Source: Sphingobium estronivorans (GTDB lineage: Bacteria > Pseudomonadota > Alphaproteobacteria > Sphingomonadales > Sphingomonadaceae). From it: 64,000 bases of DNA. The translations under genes were made by a program, and so were the position numbers. Below, piece by piece: positions 60,966 through 64,000 of the stretch. The notes beneath the pieces were generated by a model. The model was given only the letters and a program-made list of their open reading frames with translations. It ran no database searches and was not told the DNA's origin. The stretch covers positions 39,062 through 103,061 of the forward strand of contig NZ_LFCT01000022.1 in assembly GCF_008692605.1 (NCBI RefSeq). The letters are read 5' to 3'. Within the stretch, counting starts at the first letter, position 1. Every line of letters begins with the position of its first letter.

Positions 60966-63245
60966 ATGAAACAATTTCCACCGCAGCGTGACTATAGCTC
61001 CTTATCGGTTCGCGACCTGATCGAGGCGCGTGACGCCTATCACCTCCATCTGTCGCATCTGTCCAATGTCACTGCGACCGCGATCGGACGCTATCGCATC
61101 CACAAGGATGATTGGTATGCGACGCACTCGCCGGCCGAAAAGCGACCTGCCAACTTCGCGCCCGTCGCCGAGCCGAAGACGCTCTACAATACAGTTGTGA
61201 CGCCCTGGTCCTGGCCGTGCGTGCTGGTCTTCGTCGAGCAATGGGTCGACCGGGCGGAATTTGCCCACAGCCCTGATCAGATGGTGCCGCGTGCGCTTTT
61301 CCTGCCCGATGGCCGGGTGATCCCGACCTGCACGATCCTGGTCGAACGGCGTGACGCGCCTGCGGCCAACGATGACGCGCCGTCCTTTCCCAACAGCCTG
61401 ATCGGCGGTGGCTTCCTGCTGACCACACGCGTCCAGGGCGTCGACCATTTTGGCTCGGTTGGCTGCCTGGTCAGTGACGGGCGTTCAACCTATGCGCTCA
61501 CCAACCAGCATGTCGCTGGACGCCCCGGTGAAGAGGTGGCGACCATCTTACGGGGCAGCCGCGTCGCGATTGGCGTGACCGCCGATCGGTCGATCCGCAA
61601 ACTACCCTTTTCCAAGGCATATCCCGGATGGCCGGGTACGCAGGTTATGGGGAACCTGGATGTCGGGCTGGTCGATATTGCCGATACGTCCTTTTGGACC
61701 TCGCAGATTGCCGGGCTGGGACCGATCGGTACGCCGCTGGACCTGCACGCCGACAATATCACCGTCGATCTCATTGACTGCCCGGTCCATGCCTTTGGCG
61801 GTGCCTCCGGCCCACTCTCCGGCCGAGTGGCCGCGCTTTTCTATCGGTACAAGTCCATCGGTGGCACGGACTATGTCTCCGATCTGCTGATCGCGCCGGA
61901 CCATGGCAGCACCACCCGACCCGGCGATTCCGGCACGCTCTGGTGCATGGCGGATCCAGGTGCCGAGCAAACGGATCCGCTGCGACCCATGGCGATGCAA
62001 TGGGGCGGCCATGTCTTCGTCGACGGCGGCCACAGCAATGTGGCCCAAGGTCTGGCGCTCGCGACCTTCGTCAGCACCATCTGTCGCGAACTGGACGTGG
62101 ACATCCTGCGCGGGGTTCATTCGGGACTCCCGGAATATTGGGGAGATGTCGGCCATTACACGATCGGCGCGAAGGCCTGTCAGCTCCTTGTCGACGACGA
62201 CCTCGCGACGCTCATGATGGCCAATCTGGACCGTGTCGCCTATGGCGACGACAATCTCGCTGCCAAATCGTTCAAGACCGCCAGCCAACAGCGCTTCTCA
62301 CCGCTCGCCGATGTGCCTGACAAGGTCTGGAAGCGGCCCGGAAGTCCGGCCGCGCGGGGCAATCATGAGAATCCCAACCATTTCGCCGATATGGACAAGC
62401 CGGACTCGAACGGCCGCACCTTGCTTCAGCTGACAGCGGACCCGCTGGGCAGGACCGACCCCGCCAAGGTCACGATCGAAACCTTCCAGACCTATTATGA
62501 CGATATCCATGACCGTTCGCGCGGCCTGCTGCCGTTCCGGGTCTGGCAGTTTTACGACATGATGGTCGAGGCTGCCGCGCAGGGTGACGCGGCCGGTTTT
62601 GTCGCAGCTGCCGGCGTCATGGCCCATTATGTTGGCGACAGCTGCCAGCCGCTGCATATCTCCTACAAATTCAATGGCGATCCCGACCGCAAGGACCCGA
62701 ACAGCGACGAGATTTACGGACACGAAGTCCATTCTGCCTATGAATCGGACATGCTGCGCGCTCATGCGCCGGAAATGTTGGCGCGGCTCAACACAGAGCT
62801 TGGCATCGGCCCGGGCCTGCGCGGCACTCACGGCTTCACCCGCTTCTGCCAATCGGGCCATGACGCCGCGGTCGCCACAGTCGATGTCATGCGCCTGGCG
62901 TTCAGCACGATTTCGGTCGACGACATCATTGACACCTATGTGCGTGACAAGAAGACGATGTGGGGCCAGTTCGGCGCGGCCACCGTGTCGCTGCTGGCCG
63001 AAGGCGCGCGGAGCCTGGCGATGATCTGGGAAAGCGCCTGGAAGCAAGGCAACAGTCGGATCACCGCTTTGGGCCCGATCGACACGGATGCGCTGATCGC
63101 GCTTTACGAAGATCCGGACTGGGCGAAGTCAATGACGCTGGATGAAATCGGACCGACGCTGCGCGGTGGACCGGCAGGCACAGCCGCATCGACCCCAGCC
63201 AAGCCGGTCAAACCGAGGCGGCGACCGCGCCGAACGGAAGCCTGA
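60966..63245 (+). CDS. Trypsin-like protease fused to S1/P1 nuclease-like (zinc phospholipase C-fold) domain
   Basis: About 759 residues. The middle is a chymotrypsin-fold serine protease with a plausible triad: H182 in ALTNQHVAG, D232 in MGNLDVGLVDI and S322 in TRPGDSGTLWC. The C-terminal domain (from about residue 460) has the pattern of S1/P1 nucleases and zinc-dependent phospholipase C: GNHENPNHFADMD, VMAHYVGDSCQPLHIS and GHEVHSAYESDML, which supply three or more zinc ligands. No signal peptide, so it acts in the cytoplasm. I start at ATG 60966 after GGGGGAT. The combination of protease and nuclease or lipase in one chain suggests an effector that is switched on by cleavage; this is inference. 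Confidence 0.7.
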   Translation: MKQFPPQRDYSSLSVRDLIEARDAYHLHLSHLSNVTATAIGRYRIHKDDWYATHSPAEKRPANFAPVAEPKTLYNTVVTPWSWPCVLVFVEQWVDRAEFAHSPDQMVPRALFLPDGRVIPTCTILVERRDAPAANDDAPSFPNSLIGGGFLLTTRVQGVDHFGSVGCLVSDGRSTYALTNQHVAGRPGEEVATILRGSRVAIGVTADRSIRKLPFSKAYPGWPGTQVMGNLDVGLVDIADTSFWTSQIAGLGPIGTPLDLHADNITVDLIDCPVHAFGGASGPLSGRVAALFYRYKSIGGTDYVSDLLIAPDHGSTTRPGDSGTLWCMADPGAEQTDPLRPMAMQWGGHVFVDGGHSNVAQGLALATFVSTICRELDVDILRGVHSGLPEYWGDVGHYTIGAKACQLLVDDDLATLMMANLDRVAYGDDNLAAKSFKTASQQRFSPLADVPDKVWKRPGSPAARGNHENPNHFADMDKPDSNGRTLLQLTADPLGRTDPAKVTIETFQTYYDDIHDRSRGLLPFRVWQFYDMMVEAAAQGDAAGFVAAAGVMAHYVGDSCQPLHISYKFNGDPDRKDPNSDEIYGHEVHSAYESDMLRAHAPEMLARLNTELGIGPGLRGTHGFTRFCQSGHDAAVATVDVMRLAFSTISVDDIIDTYVRDKKTMWGQFGAATVSLLAEGARSLAMIWESAWKQGNSRITALGPIDTDALIALYEDPDWAKSMTLDEIGPTLRGGPAGTAASTPAKPVKPRRRPRRTEA

Positions 63246-63379
63246 TGGTTGACGAGCAACGGTGCGGCTCCATCGGTTCGTGTCGTTGTAAATCCGCGAT
63301 CATCTGACTCCCGTTCGTCATTGATAAGCGCTACCTTGGATCTGTTCGCCGCCTGACGGCGATCCCATCCGGGGTGTCT

Positions 63380-63916
63380 ATGTCAGTCGAGATCGAACGC
63401 AAATTTCTGGTCATTCGCAAGGATTGGCGAGCATCAGCTGATCGGGGTCGGCAGCTGCGGCAGGGATATATTGCCCACGACAGTCACGGGAGCGTTCGCG
63501 TTCGGATCGCCGAGGATCGGGCGTGGCTCACGGTGAAAAGTGCGCGATCTGGTCTCGTCCGGCATGAGTTCGAGTATGAGATCCCGATCAACGACGCGGA
63601 GGAGATGCTCGCTGGATTTTGCTCCGGCATCCTGATCCAAAAGACGCGTTATCGCGTGACATTTGCCGGCAAGATTTGGGAGATCGATGTTTTCCACGGG
63701 CCAGCCGAGGGATTGATCGTCGCCGAAGTGGAATTGCAGACGGTCGACGAGCGCTTGGAATTGCCGCCGTGGATCGGCGAAGAAGTCACCCATGACCCTC
63801 GTTATCGCAATTCGGCGATTGCTCTGATGCCTTCGGTTGAAATGGCGGAGCCAAACCCTCAACGAGACCCGGCGGATGGCATTCCACCTTTGGCTCGATT
63901 GGAGCTTCAAGCATGA
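63380..63916 (+). CDS. CYTH-domain protein (triphosphate tunnel metalloenzyme)
   Basis: A 178-residue CYTH protein: EIERKFLVI at the N-terminus, SVRVRIAEDRAWLTVKSA, HEFEYEIPI, RYRVTFAGKIWEIDVFHG and VAEVEL on the tunnel walls. Members hydrolyse tripolyphosphate or thiamine triphosphate, or act as class IV adenylate cyclases. The last 25 residues are an extra tail. It is downstream of the trypsin-nuclease gene in the same direction, 134 bases apart. Confidence 0.85.
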   Translation: MSVEIERKFLVIRKDWRASADRGRQLRQGYIAHDSHGSVRVRIAEDRAWLTVKSARSGLVRHEFEYEIPINDAEEMLAGFCSGILIQKTRYRVTFAGKIWEIDVFHGPAEGLIVAEVELQTVDERLELPPWIGEEVTHDPRYRNSAIALMPSVEMAEPNPQRDPADGIPPLARLELQA

Positions 63917-64000
63917 GAAATGGTATCAGCAATAAGGATATAAGATATTGAAAATAGGTGATAATAAAAAAGTCTGATAATAAGAATTATGTTAAATATC
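63917..64000. other. AT-rich right end
   Basis: After the CYTH gene the sequence turns abruptly AT-rich (for example GATAATAAAAAAGTCTGATA). No gene is visible before the window ends. It may be a boundary of a foreign or regulatory segment. Confidence 0.4.

Noticed and set aside
58766..63916. A CBASS-type or other named defence system in the right end
   Set aside because: No nucleotidyltransferase cyclase, cap or sensor domain is visible; only the looser defence-like cluster is proposed.
1..64000. CRISPR arrays, tRNA, rRNA and insertion sequences
   Set aside because: I looked for regularly spaced repeats, cloverleaf-like runs and transposase motifs and saw none that I could support.

Overview
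The window looks like about 64 kb of a large, GC-rich plasmid from an alphaproteobacterium, most likely a sphingomonad (Sphingobium, Novosphingobium or Sphingomonas). Evidence for a plasmid is a RepA-type initiator beside an iteron region, a ParA/ParB pair, a complete PRTRC cassette, DUF736, DUF2493 and ArdC genes, a MobF relaxase and a TraD-type coupling protein. No rRNA, tRNA, CRISPR array or insertion sequence was recognised. The genus is inferred from gene content and could not be tested by search.

Layout. 1-5.3 kb is an edge region: an outer-membrane protein gene cut by the window, a perfect 18-bp inverted repeat, a PIN/HTH toxin-antitoxin pair, a tyrosine recombinase and an RHE_PE00001-type regulator. 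5.3-12.3 kb is the replication and partition block: a non-coding oriV with copies of GATAGCACGAT in both orientations and an AT-rich stretch, then repA, parB and parA on the minus strand, then a decayed Fic gene end. 12.4-25.1 kb carries a CHC2-Toprim protein, a giant methylase/strawberry-notch helicase fusion, a Nudix hydrolase, an amidoligase-like gene, a second ParB, ArdC and small conserved plasmid genes. 25.2-26.9 kb holds a DUF7007 gene coupled to a DpdA-family transglycosylase. 27.0-32.8 kb is the PRTRC cassette (ParB, E, C, F, B, A, ThiF), which joins a ubiquitin-like protein, an E2-like protein, a JAB peptidase and an E1-like enzyme to a ParB. 32.9-50.6 kb is a long run of accessory genes in the same direction: a HerA-like ATPase, a seven-repeat Myb-like protein, a methylase fold, a PAPS-reductase-like protein, PcfJ, DUF6915, a FitAB-like toxin-antitoxin, a RelA/SpoT-type HD protein, DUF736 and DUF2493. 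50.7-57.2 kb is the DNA-processing part of conjugation with a probable oriT; no mating-pair formation genes are in the window. 57.3-64 kb holds an HU gene amid repeated TAAAGTGACA sites, a probable anti-phage dGTPase, ParDE, a trypsin/S1-P1-like fusion and a CYTH protein.

The most striking unexplained structure is a purine tract (consensus about AAAGGGAAGGGGGAGCGGG). It sits on the coding strand, usually 20-75 bases before the first start codon, at the head of twelve plus-strand transcription units from 12.4 to 49.3 kb. It is absent from the replication, conjugation and right-hand defence-like blocks, so it may mark one regulon. Other leads are a gene split by a single in-frame amber codon, the DpdA homologue, the trypsin-nuclease/CYTH pair and a 125-bp repeat upstream of two genes.
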